Assembly (NCBI GenBank): GCA_030653435.1
Contig: JAURZI010000140.1
Coordinates: 1 to 61,083, forward strand
DNA: 61,083 bases
Origin: Methylovulum sp.
GTDB taxonomy: Bacteria; Pseudomonadota; Gammaproteobacteria; Methylococcales; Methylomonadaceae
Direction of reading: 5' to 3'
The first letter of the stretch is position 1, and every line of letters starts with the position of its first letter. Below, piece by piece: positions 34,454 through 46,396 of this stretch. The translations under genes were made by a program, and so were the position numbers. The notes under the pieces are model-generated. The model searched no databases and had not been told where the DNA came from. It saw only the letters and a program-made list of their open reading frames with translations.

Positions 34454-37400
34454 TCAACCCACCCATAACCTCGCATTCCTAAACATACGCATCCATGCGC
34501 CATGCTCGCCCCAATTATCGGGATGCCATGAATTTTGCAACGTCCTGAAACAACGCTCAGGGTGCGGCATCATGATCGTAAAGCGCCCGTCTGTTGTCGT
34601 CAGTCCGGTAATGCCAAAAGGTGAGCCGTTGGGATTGGCCGGAAATGCCGTGGTTTTGGCGCCGTAATTATCGACATAGCATAAAGCGACCGCTGCTTCG
34701 TCAACTGGGCTTTGTGGGTCAAAAACCGCCCGGCCTTCGCCATGGGCGACGACGACCGGCATTTTTGAACCGACCATGCCGTTGAAGAAAATCGACGGTG
34801 ATGCCTGCACTTCAACCATCACAACCCTGGCTTCAAACTGTTCGGAGGTATTACGCATGAAGCGCGGCCAGTGTGCGGCGCCTGGGATCATATCTTTTAA
34901 TCCCGACAACATCTGGCAGCCGTTGCAGATGCCCAGTCCGAAAGTGTCCGGGCGCTGGAAAAAAGCGGCGAATTCGTCCCTGGCGCGAGAATTGAACAGA
35001 ATGGATTTTGCCCAGCCGCCGCCAGCCCCCAGCACATCGCCGTAAGAAAAACCGCCGCATGCGGCTAGGCCGATAAACTCGCTCAGGCTGACACGGCCAT
35101 CGATAATGTCGCTGATATGCACGTCAATACTGGCAAACCCGGCGCGATCAAAGGCGGCTGCCATTTCGACGTGGCCATTGACGCCTTGTTCACGGAGAAT
35201 GGCGACTTTCGGGCGCACCGCGCAAGCCAAAAAAGGCGCGGTCACATCGTCATGCACATCAAAGCTCAAAGCAACATGCAGGCCTGGGTCGCTATCATCG
35301 GCAATACGCTGGTGCTGTTGCAAGGCGCAATCGGGGTTGTCACGCAAGGCCTGCATCCGGTAGCTGACTTCTGACCAGGTTGATTGCAGTTCGGCCCGGC
35401 TTGCGGCATAAATGATGTTGTCGGCAAACCGGATGTTGAGTTGTTGGCCGCCGACGGCTTGACCAATGTGATGCACACAGTCGGCCAAGCCGGCATGGTT
35501 TAACAAGGTAATGGCCTGGGCATAGTCTTCGGCGCGTATTTGCAGCACAGCCCCCAGTTCTTCGTTAAACAAGGCGGCTAGCGCATCATCGCCTAGACTA
35601 TCGAGCACCAAATCAACCCCTACGCGACCGGCAAACAGCATTTCGGCAACTGTCGCCAGCAAGCCGCCGTCGGAACGGTCATGGTAGGCGAGTATACGGC
35701 CTTGATGGTTTAAGGTTTGGATCGCTTCAAAAAAGGCCGCCAATAAAGCGGGATTATCCAGATCAGGGCAGATGTCGCCCATTTGCCCGTAGACCTGCGC
35801 CAGCACCGACCCGCCCAGACGGTTTTTACCGGTGCCTAAATCCACCAGCAACAGCACACTACCATCAACGGCCTGCAACTGGGGCGTCAGGGTTTTGGTT
35901 ATATCCAGCACTGGCGCGAAGGCGGTGACTATCAGCGACAACGGGGAAGCCATGGTTTTTTGCCCGCCGTCGTCCTGCCAGACGGTTTTCATGGCCAACG
36001 AATCCTTGCCGACCGGTATCGCAATGCCCAGTTCAGGGCACAGCGCCATGCCCACCGCTTTGACGGTGTCAAACAACGCAGCATCTTCGCCGGCAAAACC
36101 CGCCGCCGCCATCCAATTGGCCGACAGTTTGATGTCCTGCAAGGCATCAATACGCGCGGCGGCAAGATTGGTGATGGCTTCGGCTATTGCGATCCGGCCC
36201 GATGCCGGTGCATCAATGATTGCCAGCGGCGTGCGTTCGCCCATCGCCATGGCTTCGCCGGTCTGCGCGTAAAATCCTGTTGCCGTGACGGCAACATCGG
36301 CGACTGGGACTTGCCAGGGGCCGACCATTTGGTCGCGGGCGACCAAACCGGTGACGGAACGGTCACCGATATGGATCAAAAAGCTTTTATCGGCAACGGC
36401 TGGAAATGACAACACTCGTTTAACGGCATCCGCCAGCGTAATATTGCCGAGATCCAACGCCGTCAAAACGGCTTGGGCATGGCTGACATTACGGTGCATT
36501 TTCGGCGGTTTTCCGAATAGCACCGACATCGGTATATCGACAGCTTGCTCGCCCAGTAAGGCGTCATTGAGCGACAAGTGCTCATTTTCGGACGCTTCAC
36601 CGATGACGGCAAACAGGCAATTTTCGCGCCCACAAAACGCCGAGAACAACGGCAATGATTCCGGCTTGATTGCGACAACATAACGTTCCTGCGCCTCGTT
36701 GCACCAGATTTGCATCGGCGACATGCCCGGATCGGCATTGTGAACATTACGCAACTCAAAGCGTCCGCCGCGCTTACAGTCATGGATAATTTCCGGCACG
36801 GCGTTCGACAAACCACCCGCGCCAATGTCGTGGATAGAAATGATGGGGGTATCATCGCCCATCGCGTTGCAATGGTTGATGACTTCCTGGCAACGCCGCT
36901 CCATTTCCGGGTTTTCCCGCTGCACCGATGCAAAATCCAGGGCTTCAGAGCCGTTGCCTGAGGCCTGCGATGAAGCCGCGCCACCGCCAAGGCCGATTAG
37001 CATGGCCGGGCCGCCGAGGATAATAATCAGCGATCCGGGTGGAATCGGCTGTTTTTCAACCAGCATCGGCCGGATATTGCCCATGCCGCCCGCTATCATG
37101 ATGGGTTTATGATAACCTCTAAATTCATGGTCATTGCCGGGCACGGCTTGTTCGAAGCTGCGGAAATAGCCTGCGATATTGGGGCGGCCGAATTCGTTAT
37201 TAAAAGCTGCTCCGCCCAACGGGCCTTCCAGCATAATCTCCAGCGCCGACGCAATACGTTCGGGTTTGCCGTTATCGGCTTCCCACGGCTGGCTAAAGCC
37301 CGGAATTTTTAAATGCGACACCGAAAAGCCGGTTAACCCTGCTTTGGTCGCAGAACCGCGTCCGGTTGCGCCTTCATCGCGGATCTCGCCGCCCGAACCG

Positions 37401-38314
37401 GTTGCCGCACCCGGATACGGTGAAATGGCGGTAGGATGGTTATGGGTTTCGACCTTCATCAATAAATGTACCGCCTCTTCGACATAACCATATTCACCGG
37501 TTTGCGGATGGCGGATAAACATCTGCGCCGCGCTGCCTGCAACAACGGCGGCATTATCGCTGTATGCCGATAAAATACCGTTAGGGCTTTGTTCTGCAGT
37601 GTTGCGTATCATGCTGAACAGTGAACGGGCCTGCTCTACGCCGTCGATAGTCCAGCTTGCGTTAAAAATTTTGTGACGGCAATGTTCCGAGTTGGCCTGT
37701 GCGAACATCATCAACTCAACATCAGTGGGGTTCCTCGCCAAGGCTTGGAAGGCTCCTGTCAAATAATCGATTTCATCATCGGATAAGGCCAGGCCAAGCA
37801 CAGTATTGGCCTGTGCCAGCGCATCCCGGCCCTGTTCCATGACGGCGACGGTCTGCAATGGTTTAGGGGAGTGCTGCGCGAACAAGTCGGGTGTCGTGTC
37901 TCCCCTTACCAGCGACTGGGTCATGCGGTCATACAACGCCGCGCCGACCGCCGTCGGCAATGGCGCCTCGCATGCTATGCGGTATTCCAGGCCGCGCTCT
38001 ATGCGTTTGACGGCAGACAGACCGCAACGCTGGGCAATTTCCGTGGCTTTGCTGGACCAGGGCGTTTGTGTGCCGGAACGGGGCACGACCAACAGGCACT
38101 GCCCCTGATGGTTATGGTCGGCATCTTCATCGCCGTATGCCAACAAGCGTTGCAAAATGTCGGTTTGCAGGTCATCCAACGCCTCGTCAGTATCGACAAA
38201 GTGGATGTATTGCGCCGCTACCGCAGTAATGGCAGGCTCTAAAGCTTGCAGCCTAGCCAGCAAACTGGCGATGCGAAACGTCGATAGAGCAGCGGTTCCG
38301 GGAATTTTTAACAT
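34454..38314 (-). CDS. purL: phosphoribosylformylglycinamidine synthase
   Basis: The 1286-residue fused enzyme makes FGAM from FGAR, glutamine and ATP in purine synthesis. An N-terminal PurS-like part is followed by two AIR-synthase-like halves ([54 protein letters not shown]) and a C-terminal glutamine amidotransferase with [18 protein letters not shown], the Cys nucleophile in [13 protein letters not shown] and the His in MPHPERCFR. Length is that of the large gammaproteobacterial PurL (1295). It stands alone. Confidence 0.97.
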   Translation of the reverse strand: MLKIPGTAALSTFRIASLLARLQALEPAITAVAAQYIHFVDTDEALDDLQTDILQRLLAYGDEDADHNHQGQCLLVVPRSGTQTPWSSKATEIAQRCGLSAVKRIERGLEYRIACEAPLPTAVGAALYDRMTQSLVRGDTTPDLFAQHSPKPLQTVAVMEQGRDALAQANTVLGLALSDDEIDYLTGAFQALARNPTDVELMMFAQANSEHCRHKIFNASWTIDGVEQARSLFSMIRNTAEQSPNGILSAYSDNAAVVAGSAAQMFIRHPQTGEYGYVEEAVHLLMKVETHNHPTAISPYPGAATGSGGEIRDEGATGRGSATKAGLTGFSVSHLKIPGFSQPWEADNGKPERIASALEIMLEGPLGGAAFNNEFGRPNIAGYFRSFEQAVPGNDHEFRGYHKPIMIAGGMGNIRPMLVEKQPIPPGSLIIILGGPAMLIGLGGGAASSQASGNGSEALDFASVQRENPEMERRCQEVINHCNAMGDDTPIISIHDIGAGGLSNAVPEIIHDCKRGGRFELRNVHNADPGMSPMQIWCNEAQERYVVAIKPESLPLFSAFCGRENCLFAVIGEASENEHLSLNDALLGEQAVDIPMSVLFGKPPKMHRNVSHAQAVLTALDLGNITLADAVKRVLSFPAVADKSFLIHIGDRSVTGLVARDQMVGPWQVPVADVAVTATGFYAQTGEAMAMGERTPLAIIDAPASGRIAIAEAITNLAAARIDALQDIKLSANWMAAAGFAGEDAALFDTVKAVGMALCPELGIAIPVGKDSLAMKTVWQDDGGQKTMASPLSLIVTAFAPVLDITKTLTPQLQAVDGSVLLLVDLGTGKNRLGGSVLAQVYGQMGDICPDLDNPALLAAFFEAIQTLNHQGRILAYHDRSDGGLLATVAEMLFAGRVGVDLVLDSLGDDALAALFNEELGAVLQIRAEDYAQAITLLNHAGLADCVHHIGQAVGGQQLNIRFADNIIYAASRAELQSTWSEVSYRMQALRDNPDCALQQHQRIADDSDPGLHVALSFDVHDDVTAPFLACAVRPKVAILREQGVNGHVEMAAAFDRAGFASIDVHISDIIDGRVSLSEFIGLAACGGFSYGDVLGAGGGWAKSILFNSRARDEFAAFFQRPDTFGLGICNGCQMLSGLKDMIPGAAHWPRFMRNTSEQFEARVVMVEVQASPSIFFNGMVGSKMPVVVAHGEGRAVFDPQSPVDEAAVALCYVDNYGAKTTAFPANPNGSPFGITGLTTTDGRFTIMMPHPERCFRTLQNSWHPDNWGEHGAWMRMFRNARLWVG

Positions 38315-38448
38315 AAGGGCTAAGGTATGAAGTATGAGTGTGTCGGGGTTTACCCTAGGGCATAAGTACCGCGTAAGCGGAGCTAGATATATCGTTTGTT
38401 ATGCCGGGCATGATATTTCAATGGCTGGAAACACCATGCCCGCACCGG

Positions 38449-39210
38449 CTACTTGGCAAAATCAGTTTTAATGGTTTCCTGCAAAAGCTCCAGCAAATGT
38501 AAGGCGCTGGGATCAGTGGTGGGTTGCGCGGCCTTGTCGAGGACAATGACATCGGTTTGTGGGCTATTGCCTTTGGAACCGTCTATCAATTTAATCAGGA
38601 ATTCTTGTTCATCACCCTGAAACCCGCTGAAGATAAATAACGCTTCGCTCCATAGCGAACCGTCTTCGAGCTTTTTTTCGTTGGGGTCATAATGGAGGGC
38701 GAAGGTATTATCTTGCTTGTTGCGGCTAGTGACTTCAATAGATTTTCGGCTTAAGGCCTTGTCAATCGTCCGCCAAGCCTTATCGAACGCGACGCCCAGG
38801 CGTAAGCGGCTGCCCTCGGCGGCGTCAATCCGTTCAACCGGGATGAATTCATGCTTTGCTGCCGGTGTTTGGGTTTCGGCTGGCGAGTCGTCGGCATTGT
38901 TGACAGGGATGTCAACAACTGCCGGGGCATCTGTAATTGTCGTGGTGGATACGGTTGCGGGCGCCGGTTTCACGGCAACAGGGGCGGCGATGGCCTCAAC
39001 AACGGTCCCCGCTGCGGGGTTGGCCATAGTGGTTGGCGGTGGTTTTAATATATCCTGTGCGCCCAGATCGGCCGGTAAAACCAGTGCCGGGATCTCCGTT
39101 GTATATTGATAGTCCTTTTCCTTATCCGGGAACAGGCTCTTGATGTAGCCGCATGCCGGCAGCATCAAGGCGGCAAGCAAACAGGTCAATAACGTGGTTT
39201 TTTTCATCAT
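38449..39210 (-). CDS. bamC: outer membrane assembly lipoprotein BamC
   Basis: The 253-residue lipoprotein begins MMKKTTLLTCLLAALMLPAC, with a lipobox (LPAC-G) placing the lipidated Cys at residue 20. The conserved unstructured N-terminal segment (YQYTTEIPALVLPADLGAQD) follows and then, after a Pro/Ala/Thr linker, a helix-grip domain (RLRLGVAFDKAWRTIDKAL). BamC is part of the BAM complex for outer-membrane protein insertion. The ATG at 39210 lies two bases after the dapA stop; frames starting further upstream lie in dapA. dapA-bamC is the E. coli order. Confidence 0.88.
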   Translation of the reverse strand: MMKKTTLLTCLLAALMLPACGYIKSLFPDKEKDYQYTTEIPALVLPADLGAQDILKPPPTTMANPAAGTVVEAIAAPVAVKPAPATVSTTTITDAPAVVDIPVNNADDSPAETQTPAAKHEFIPVERIDAAEGSRLRLGVAFDKAWRTIDKALSRKSIEVTSRNKQDNTFALHYDPNEKKLEDGSLWSEALFIFSGFQGDEQEFLIKLIDGSKGNSPQTDVIVLDKAAQPTTDPSALHLLELLQETIKTDFAK

Positions 39211-39212
39211 AT

Positions 39213-40088
39213 TCAAATAACACCGGCTAGGCGCATCGCATCGCGCACCGTAGCAAAATAGTCTTCGGTAAGCCAGGTCAATGGTAAGCGTATGCCCTTG
39301 CCTATCAAGCCCATTTCGGATACGGCCCATTTAACCGGGATGGGGTTTGACTGGATAAACAAGGCCTTATGCAAGGCCTGTAATTTACGGTCAATGGCGA
39401 GCGCCGTTTCGCCGTCGCCGGCCATGGCGGCGTGGATCATGTCGTGGACCAGCCTAGGCGCAACATTGCCGGTTACCGTGATCGTGCCGTTACCGCCGAG
39501 CAGGCAAAATTCGCGGCTGCTGGCATCGTCGCCGGTGTAAATCGCGAATCCGGCACCACTTAAGTTGCGGATTTGTGCAACCCTGGACAAATCTCCCGTC
39601 GCCTCCTTGACGCCGACGATATTTTTTAGCTGGGACAGCCGACCGACGGTTTCCGGCAACATATCGCAGGCGGTGCGCCCCGGAACATTGTATAAAATCT
39701 GGGGAATATCCACCGCATCGTTAATGGCCTGGTAATGAAGGTACAGGCCTTGTTGGGTCGGTTTATTATAATAAGGTGTGACGATTAAGCAGGCATCGGC
39801 ACCTGCGGCTTGCGCGCGGCGTGTCAAATTAACCGCTTCGGTTGTTGAATTGGCGCCGGTGCCGGCAATGATGGGGATTTTACCGTCGGCATAGCCAACA
39901 ATAGCTTTGATAACATCGCAGTGCTCCTCTACATCCAGCGTCGCCGACTCACCTGTTGTGCCTACCGCGACCAGTGCGTCGGTGCCTTGCCTGATATGGA
40001 AGGAAACCAGCTTTTTCAGGCTATCCTTATCTACAGCACCACGTTCATCCATCGGTGTCACTAACGCTACGATACTACCTTGAATCAT
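39213..40088 (-). CDS. dapA: 4-hydroxy-tetrahydrodipicolinate synthase
   Basis: The 291-residue TIM-barrel enzyme condenses pyruvate with aspartate semialdehyde in lysine and diaminopimelate synthesis. Signatures are GSIVALVTPMDERGAVD, GTTGESATL, TPYYNKPTQQGLY, the catalytic Tyr in ILYNVPGRTACDM and the Schiff-base Lys in IVGVKEATGDL. Length equals E. coli DapA (292). It precedes bamC, and 244 bases of mostly noncoding DNA separate it from argS on the other strand. Confidence 0.97.
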   Translation of the reverse strand: MIQGSIVALVTPMDERGAVDKDSLKKLVSFHIRQGTDALVAVGTTGESATLDVEEHCDVIKAIVGYADGKIPIIAGTGANSTTEAVNLTRRAQAAGADACLIVTPYYNKPTQQGLYLHYQAINDAVDIPQILYNVPGRTACDMLPETVGRLSQLKNIVGVKEATGDLSRVAQIRNLSGAGFAIYTGDDASSREFCLLGGNGTITVTGNVAPRLVHDMIHAAMAGDGETALAIDRKLQALHKALFIQSNPIPVKWAVSEMGLIGKGIRLPLTWLTEDYFATVRDAMRLAGVI

Positions 40089-40332
40089 GAAATCTCTCGA
40101 ACAGAATTGATACGGTTACAAATTGATACGTTTACAAGCAGCGGCATTATAACAAGCAAATACTTAAAAACTCAGTTTGATACAGAATTTAATGTCCCTG
40201 CCGTTAACGGCAAGCGCCTTAATTCAATGGCGTTTACGGTGCAGGATGTGCTTAGGCGTTGTTTGAATGGATAATGGGATGATTTTCATGGATAATGCAA
40301 ACCTTTACACGATCTGACAGTGCAACGCAGCA

Positions 40333-42093
40333 ATGAAACAAAAGATAGCGGAACTTATCCTGCAAGCCATTGAAACGCTTAAGGTAAATGGTATTTTAGG
40401 GCAGGATGTCAGCCCGCAGGTCACGATAGAACGCAGCCGCGATGCAGGGCATGGTGATTATGCGTCCAATCTTGCGCTAGTGTTGGCAAAACCGGCGAAG
40501 TTGGCGCCTAGGCAGCTGGCCGAGCAACTGGTGGCGGCATTGCCCCAACATGAGGCGGTAGTGAAGGTCGAGTTGGCAGGTCCGGGGTTTATCAATTTTT
40601 TTATCGACCCTTGTGCACAGCATCAAATTATCAACCGCATCCATCATGAGCGGGCTGAGTTTGGATTAAGCCGCGTAGGCGCCGGTAAAAAAGTTCAGGT
40701 GGAGTTTGTATCGGCCAACCCGACCGGCCCTTTGCATGTCGGCCATGGCCGTGGTGCGGCTTATGGTTCGGTGGTGGCCGATTTATTAAAAGCGGTCGGG
40801 TTTGATGTGCATCGTGAATATTATGTCAATGATGCGGGTCGCCAGATGGATATACTTGCAACCAGTATCTGGCTGAGATACCTCGAAGAATGCGGCGAGC
40901 TGGTGGTGTTTCCCAGCAACGGTTATCGCGGCGACTATGTGCGCGAAATTGCGCTGGATATCCATAACAGCGCCGCTATCGAATATCGCAGGCCAGCTGC
41001 GCTGGTGCTGGAAGACATACCGGCCGACGAGCCGCAGGGCGGGGATAAGGAAACCCATATTGATGCGCTGATTGCTCGGGCGAAAACCCTGTTGGGTAAC
41101 ACCCTGTACCGGGATTTTTTCCAGATAGGCCTGAACAATATCCTGCAAGACATTAAAGCCGATTTGCATGAATTCGGCGTAGATTATCAGGAATGGTTTT
41201 CAGAACGGCAGCTGATGGATGACGGTTCCGTGGAAAAAGCCTTGGCGTGTTTGCGGGCGGGCGGGCATCTTTATGAAAAGGACGGTGCCGTCTGGTTCGC
41301 ATCCAGCGTGTTAGGCGATGAAAAAGACCGGGTGGTGGTACGCGAAAATGGTCAATACACCTATTTTGCATCAGATATTGCCTACCACATGAATAAGCTG
41401 GATCGCGGCTTTGACCAGATGATCGATATTTGGGGAGCAGACCATCATGGCTACATACCCAGAGTCAGGGCGGCAATCAAGGCTTTGGGGGCTGATGAAT
41501 CAAAGCTAAGCGTGTTGCTGGTGCAGTTTGCCACGCTTTATCGCGGTGAAGAAAAAGTGCAGATGTCTACGCGTTCCGGCGAATTTGTCACGTTGCGGCA
41601 ATTGCGTAATGAAGTCGGCAAAGATGCGGCACGTTTCTTTTACGTGATGCGTAGATCTGAGCAACACATGGATTTTGACCTGAAACTCGCCACATCAAAA
41701 TCAAATGAAAATCCGGTGTTTTATGTGCAGTACGCTTATGCCAGAGTCTGTAGCGTGTTGCGGCAACTCGACGAAAAAGCCTGGGAAAGGAACGTGGCGC
41801 TAGGCATGGCCAATCTGGCCCGCTTGACTGAAGAGCATGAATTGCTGTTAATAAACACCTTGGCACGATTCCCTGAAACCTTGGAGCGTGCGGCTTTGCA
41901 CTATGAACCGCACCAGTTGGTCCAGTATTTGCGTGAGCTGGCGAATGAATTCCACACCTATTACAACGCCCATCAATTCCTGGTTGAAGAGGCGGCAGTG
42001 CGTGACGCCAGGCTCAATTTGATTTGTGCCGTCAAGCAGGTGTTGGCCAATGGCTTAGGCCTGTTGAATATCACTACTCCTGAATCGATGTGA
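40333..42093 (+). CDS. argS: arginyl-tRNA synthetase
   Basis: The 586-residue class I synthetase has an N-terminal additional domain ([20 protein letters not shown]), the HIGH-type motif in [17 protein letters not shown], and a C-terminal anticodon-binding region ([20 protein letters not shown]). The KMSKS counterpart reads [11 protein letters not shown], with the first Lys absent, as is common in ArgRS. Length is close to E. coli ArgRS (577). A SPOR-domain gene follows three bases downstream, the argS-ftsN-like pairing seen in many proteobacteria. Confidence 0.97.
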   Translation: MKQKIAELILQAIETLKVNGILGQDVSPQVTIERSRDAGHGDYASNLALVLAKPAKLAPRQLAEQLVAALPQHEAVVKVELAGPGFINFFIDPCAQHQIINRIHHERAEFGLSRVGAGKKVQVEFVSANPTGPLHVGHGRGAAYGSVVADLLKAVGFDVHREYYVNDAGRQMDILATSIWLRYLEECGELVVFPSNGYRGDYVREIALDIHNSAAIEYRRPAALVLEDIPADEPQGGDKETHIDALIARAKTLLGNTLYRDFFQIGLNNILQDIKADLHEFGVDYQEWFSERQLMDDGSVEKALACLRAGGHLYEKDGAVWFASSVLGDEKDRVVVRENGQYTYFASDIAYHMNKLDRGFDQMIDIWGADHHGYIPRVRAAIKALGADESKLSVLLVQFATLYRGEEKVQMSTRSGEFVTLRQLRNEVGKDAARFFYVMRRSEQHMDFDLKLATSKSNENPVFYVQYAYARVCSVLRQLDEKAWERNVALGMANLARLTEEHELLLINTLARFPETLERAALHYEPHQLVQYLRELANEFHTYYNAHQFLVEEAAVRDARLNLICAVKQVLANGLGLLNITTPESM

Positions 42094-42096
42094 ACC

Positions 42097-42726
42097 ATGG
42101 CTAAAGATTACAAAAGCAGGGTGCAACCCAGATCGAAAAGCAGCCCGCAACACAGTGTCGGTGTGTGGAAATGGATGCTGATCACGGCTTTGATCATTCT
42201 GTTTGTAGTCTTTCTAGCTTATTTGCGTATGGCGGGTACGTCCGGCGACAACCGTCCGGCTCCGGCATCCGAAACTAAGCCCGCAGCAGCGGATGCAAAA
42301 AAAATTGATGCAGCAAAGCCGGATAAAAAAGCCGCCACGCCAGTGGAAGCCAAGGCCAAACCGCCGCATTTCGAGTTTTACACCATTTTGCCTGATAAGG
42401 AAATCGTTGTCCCTGAGTATGAGATTAAGACGCGCACCCGTGAGGAGAGGGTGGGCAAAGCCAAAGAAAGCCAGTACATCATGCAGGCCGGTTCGTTCAA
42501 GACCTTTAAGGAAGCGGACCAACTCAGGGCAAAGCTGGCTTTAATGGGAATTGAATCCAAGGTCGAAAAGGCCAAAGTGGGCAATGTGACGTGGAACCGC
42601 GTCAAAATGGGGCCGTTTACGCAGATGGCCAGCGTCAATACCATCAGGTCGCGGTTACGAAAAAACGGCGTCGATGTGATGGTGACTGAAATCGGTGCTA
42701 AAAAAACCGTCCCTGCTACCCAATAA
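42097..42726 (+). CDS. SPOR-domain (FtsN-like) membrane protein
   Basis: The 209-residue protein has a basic N-terminus, one TM helix near residues 25-46 (WMLITALIILFVVFLAYLRM), an Ala/Pro/Lys-rich linker (AAADAKKIDAAKPDKKAATP) and a C-terminal SPOR domain (SQYIMQAGSFKTFKEADQLR to VNTIRSRLRKNGVDVMVTEI). SPOR domains bind denuded glycan at the septum, so it is probably a division protein like FtsN; the short FtsN activation segment is not obvious. Cotranscribed with argS. Confidence 0.9.
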   Translation: MAKDYKSRVQPRSKSSPQHSVGVWKWMLITALIILFVVFLAYLRMAGTSGDNRPAPASETKPAAADAKKIDAAKPDKKAATPVEAKAKPPHFEFYTILPDKEIVVPEYEIKTRTREERVGKAKESQYIMQAGSFKTFKEADQLRAKLALMGIESKVEKAKVGNVTWNRVKMGPFTQMASVNTIRSRLRKNGVDVMVTEIGAKKTVPATQ

Positions 42727-42893
42727 GGGGTATTTTAGGCAAGAATTAACCAGCCACACAGGAATGTGGGCAATCAACCAGATGCGCCGCCCAGCCCGAA
42801 CTATAAACACTGATGCGTTTGTTAATGCTGTGGTTCGCCGTTGCAAAGCACATCCCCGCCCCGTTTACCGAGCTGATTGCTCAAGGTTACCCC

Positions 42894-43565
42894 ATGAGAA
42901 CACTTATTAATATCCAGATCCGGCTCATGGCCATTGCTGTCTTTTCAGTTTTGGTCACAGGCTTGAGCTCGTTGTATATGTTGGACTCGGTACAGCGGGC
43001 CGAGGATGCGGCAAGCCGCGACCAGCAGCAACTGCTGATTGCCGCGCTGGCGCTGGAAGAGGCGCATACACAGTTCAAAATACAGGTGCAGGAATGGAAA
43101 AACCTGTTGCTAAGGGGCAATGACCCGGTGGCTTACCAAAAATACTTTGCTTCGTTCAATCACCAAACCGATGAAGTGCAAAGACGCCTTGCCGACGCGC
43201 GGTTTGCGTTCGATGGTGAACCGCTTAAACAATTCGAAGAATTGGCAAACAACCATAAAAAGTTGGTTGAGATCTATTTGAAAGCCCTGTCCGCAGAAAA
43301 ACCCAATAATTTGGAAAACATCGAGGCGCTGGATAACTCTTTGCGCGGTATCGACCGCCCACTGGATGCTGTTTTTCCCGCGTTGACGAAACACCTTTCG
43401 CAAGCCGTCAAAAACAAATTGCGCGAAGACAACCAGCTGCATGCGGCAACGCATAGACAGCATTTCTGGTGGATTGTTATCTGTGTCGGCATCAGTGCGG
43501 TTTTGATAGTGGTTTCGTTCTGGATCGGTATCAAAAAACAAGCCAACCGCCACTTGACGCCGTAA
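42894..43565 (+). CDS. membrane sensor-only protein (MCP-type four-helix domain)
   Basis: The 223-residue protein has an N-terminal TM helix (LMAIAVFSVLVTGLSSLYML), a long helical periplasmic region (AAALEEAHTQF-like heptads, QEWKNLLLRGNDPVAYQKYF) typical of MCP four-helix-bundle sensors, and a second TM (WWIVICVGISAVLIVVSFWI) followed by only about 12 residues. There is no HAMP or signalling domain. The ATG at 42894 gives a normal membrane N-terminus; an earlier ATG at 42813 is possible. It ends 7 bases before a Na/Pi cotransporter gene and may act with it. Confidence 0.7.
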   Translation: MRTLINIQIRLMAIAVFSVLVTGLSSLYMLDSVQRAEDAASRDQQQLLIAALALEEAHTQFKIQVQEWKNLLLRGNDPVAYQKYFASFNHQTDEVQRRLADARFAFDGEPLKQFEELANNHKKLVEIYLKALSAEKPNNLENIEALDNSLRGIDRPLDAVFPALTKHLSQAVKNKLREDNQLHAATHRQHFWWIVICVGISAVLIVVSFWIGIKKQANRHLTP

Positions 43566-43572
43566 CCGCCGC

Positions 43573-45153
43573 ATGGAAATCCTCGTCAATATCTTAGGCG
43601 GATTAGGGCTTTTTTTTATCGGCATTGCCAGCGTCAGCCAAAGCCTCAGACAATTAACCGGCTCAACCTTTCGTCGCCTGATGGCGCGCGCTGGTGACCA
43701 TCCGCTGGCCGCCGCAATCATAGGGACGTTGGCCGGCGTTTTGCTGCAAAGCTCCAATGCCGTCACGTTTATCATCATCGGCTTGATCAACACCAAGGCG
43801 CTAGATGCACGGCGCGGACTGCCCATGGTCGCGTGGGCGAATGTCGGCACATCTGCGTTGGTACTGCTGGCATCTATGAACTTGCGGTTGATGGCGCTGT
43901 TTTTATTGGCGTCAACAGGACTGGCGATGCATCTCAGCCGAGACAAATCACGCTACCGTTATGTGCTGGCAGGCCTGATGGGCTTGGGTTTGTTGCTGAT
44001 GGGCACCGATTTGATCAAAGTCGGCGCCAAACCTTTGCAGGATGTTGCAGACTTCAGGAACTTGATTGCCTACGGCGTGCAATCGCAGGCGCTGTCCATC
44101 ATGCTGGGCATGGTGCTGGCCGTGTTTACGCAGAGCACGTCGACGGTCGCCGTGGCCGCTATTGGCATGACGCAATCGGGGTTGTTCGGCCTCGATCAAA
44201 CATTGCTGCTGGTCTATGGCGCCAATATCGGCTCCGGCATCAGCACGGCGCTGATGGCGGCAAATCTGAGCGGTACGGGCCGACAATTGGCCTACTTCCA
44301 ATGCGCCTTTAAAAGCATAGGTTCATTGTTACTGATAGGGCTGTTTTATCTGGAAACGGTTTATCACTGGCCCTTGCTTAAAGCGCTGGTTGCCGATATG
44401 GATGGTGCATTGGGCGCCCAGATTGCCTGGGCTTATTTTTTCATGCAGCTCGCAGGCGTCGCCGGCACAATGCCGATCAGCGCTTGGCTGCTGGGCATCT
44501 GCCAACGCCTGTCGCCGCCGACCCGCCACGAAGAGCTGTCCAGCCCGCAATACCTTTACGATCAAGCTTTGGAAGATCCGCCAACGGCGATAACACTGGC
44601 GGAATGCGAGATCAGGGACATTGTTGCGCGAATTTCCGAACTGCTGCCCTATGACGGCGCCATGCTGGACAGCCCCGGCAGGCAGACGCTGTTGCACGGC
44701 AGCTTGGCGGTGTTGCAGGAAACCCGCGCCTTTCTCGCAGAGATGCTGGAATATCAGCCTGACCTCGATGTCGTCGAGCTTAACTTGAAATTGCAGACGC
44801 GCTGCGAGTTGATCGTGCAGCTGATGGAAACAACCCATCAACTGGGCATAACACTGGGCGGATTGCCGGGGACAGACGGCATGATCCAGATACGCGACAG
44901 TGTCGTCGAGGGTTTGCATGTCATCTTGTTGACGCTGAACGACAGCGTCGCCGAGCAGGGTGCGGACGGGATCCCCTTACTGTTGCTGATGACGGAAGAC
45001 CACACGGAGATCATGCAGCGTTTGCGGGATTCGCTGATGCACGAAGCGGGCAGCCTGCACCCGGCCAATTACCAATCGCTGTTGAATGTGACAATTTTAC
45101 TGGAACGCTCGATCTGGCTGATCCGTCGTCTGGTGTTGACGCTCAAATCCTAA
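43573..45153 (+). CDS. Na+/phosphate cotransporter family protein with PhoU-like C-terminus
   Basis: The 526-residue protein has the NptA/YjbB-type Na/Pi cotransporter repeats: first [20 protein letters not shown] and [20 protein letters not shown], second [20 protein letters not shown] and [19 protein letters not shown]. The QSS/QST motifs mark the transport core. The C-terminal third (about residues 330-526) is soluble and helical, PhoU-like. It may import or export phosphate or a phosphorus compound. It is 7 bases downstream of the sensor-like protein and 8 bases before the dctA-like pseudogene. Confidence 0.85.
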   Translation: MEILVNILGGLGLFFIGIASVSQSLRQLTGSTFRRLMARAGDHPLAAAIIGTLAGVLLQSSNAVTFIIIGLINTKALDARRGLPMVAWANVGTSALVLLASMNLRLMALFLLASTGLAMHLSRDKSRYRYVLAGLMGLGLLLMGTDLIKVGAKPLQDVADFRNLIAYGVQSQALSIMLGMVLAVFTQSTSTVAVAAIGMTQSGLFGLDQTLLLVYGANIGSGISTALMAANLSGTGRQLAYFQCAFKSIGSLLLIGLFYLETVYHWPLLKALVADMDGALGAQIAWAYFFMQLAGVAGTMPISAWLLGICQRLSPPTRHEELSSPQYLYDQALEDPPTAITLAECEIRDIVARISELLPYDGAMLDSPGRQTLLHGSLAVLQETRAFLAEMLEYQPDLDVVELNLKLQTRCELIVQLMETTHQLGITLGGLPGTDGMIQIRDSVVEGLHVILLTLNDSVAEQGADGIPLLLLMTEDHTEIMQRLRDSLMHEAGSLHPANYQSLLNVTILLERSIWLIRRLVLTLKS

Positions 45154-45161
45154 GCCTTGCA

Positions 45162-46396
45162 ATGCCTAAAAAAATCTACCAACACCTTTATGTTCAAGTC
45201 CTGGTCGCCATCGCAACCGGTATTTTCCTGGGGCATTACTATCCTGAAACCGGCGTGGCGATGAAGCCGTTAGGCGACGGTTTTATCAAGCTGATCAAAA
45301 TGATTATTGCGCCGGTCATTTTCTGCACTGTCGTGAGCGGTATTGCCGGCATGCAGGACATGGGCAAAGTCAGCCGTGTCGGCATGAAAACGCCAGCTTG
45401 GCCTTGCTCATCGGACTGCTGGTCGTGCATATCCTTGAACCGGGTGTCGGCATGAACGCCGATGCCGGCAGCTTGGACACCAAAAGCCTGCAAGCCTATA
45501 CCGACGTGGCAAAGACCAGCAATGCCACAGATTTTCTGCTCAATATCATCCCGACCAGCGTAGTCGATGCCTTTGCCAAGGGCGACATCCTGCAAGTCCT
45601 GCTGTTTTCATTGCTGTTCGGTTTTTCGCTGGCAGCGATGAAGGAAACCGGCGCAGTCGTGGTGGCTTTGATCGCCAGGGTCGCGCAAGTCTTATTCGGT
45701 ATAGTCGAAACCATCATGAAACTGGCCCCTATCGGCGCATTCGGCGCAATGGCGTTTACGATAGGCAAATACGGCGTGTCATCACTGGCTCCGCTGGCCA
45801 AACTGATGGGCAGTTTTTACCTGACCTGCTTACTGTTTATATTCATCGTGCTGGGGCTGATCGCACGGTTTGCCGGTTTCAGTATCGTCAAGTTTATCGT
45901 CTATATCAAGGACGAGCTGCTGATCGTACTGGGCACGTCATCGTCGGAATCGGTGCTGCCGCGCATCATGGTCAAACTGGAAAAACTCGGCTGCTCTAAA
46001 TCCGTGGTCGGTCTGGTCATCCCGACCGGTTACTCCTTCAACCTCGACGGCACATCCATTTATCTGGCCATGGCTGCGATCTTTGTCGCACAGGCGACTA
46101 ACACGCCGTTGACCTTCACGCAGGAATTGACGCTGCTAGGCGTCTTGCTACTGACCTCCAAAGGCGCGGCCGGCGTAACCGGCAGCGGCTTTATCACACT
46201 GGCGGCCACGCTCGCCGCCGTGCCGACGATACCGATTGCTGGCTTGGCGTTAATCTTGGGCGTTGACCGTTTTATGTCTGAAGCGCGGGCGTTGACCAAT
46301 CTTATCGGCAATGGCGTGGCTACCGTTGTAGCCGCTAAGTGGGAAAATGAACTGGATGCGGAACGGCTTGCTGCTGAACTGGATGCCAAAGGATAA
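45162..46396 (+). pseudogene. dctA: dicarboxylate/cation symporter (DctA-like), frameshifted
   Basis: Two reading frames together encode one DctA-type symporter. Frame 1 (45162-45455) gives [20 protein letters not shown] to [12 protein letters not shown] and then nonsense; frame 2 (about 45398-46396) resumes with [20 protein letters not shown] to the C-terminus, including [13 protein letters not shown] and [19 protein letters not shown]. Compared with E. coli DctA about seven residues (LLYFEIV) are missing at the junction, which fits a deletion of about 22 bases and the observed frame change. Either a real inactivating deletion or an assembly error. Everything else, including the substrate-binding region, is intact. 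Confidence 0.8.

Noticed and set aside
43110-43946. 278-codon minus-strand frame opposite the sensor and Na/Pi transporter
   Set aside because: Antisense to two plausible genes with clear membrane segments; composition typical of a shadow.
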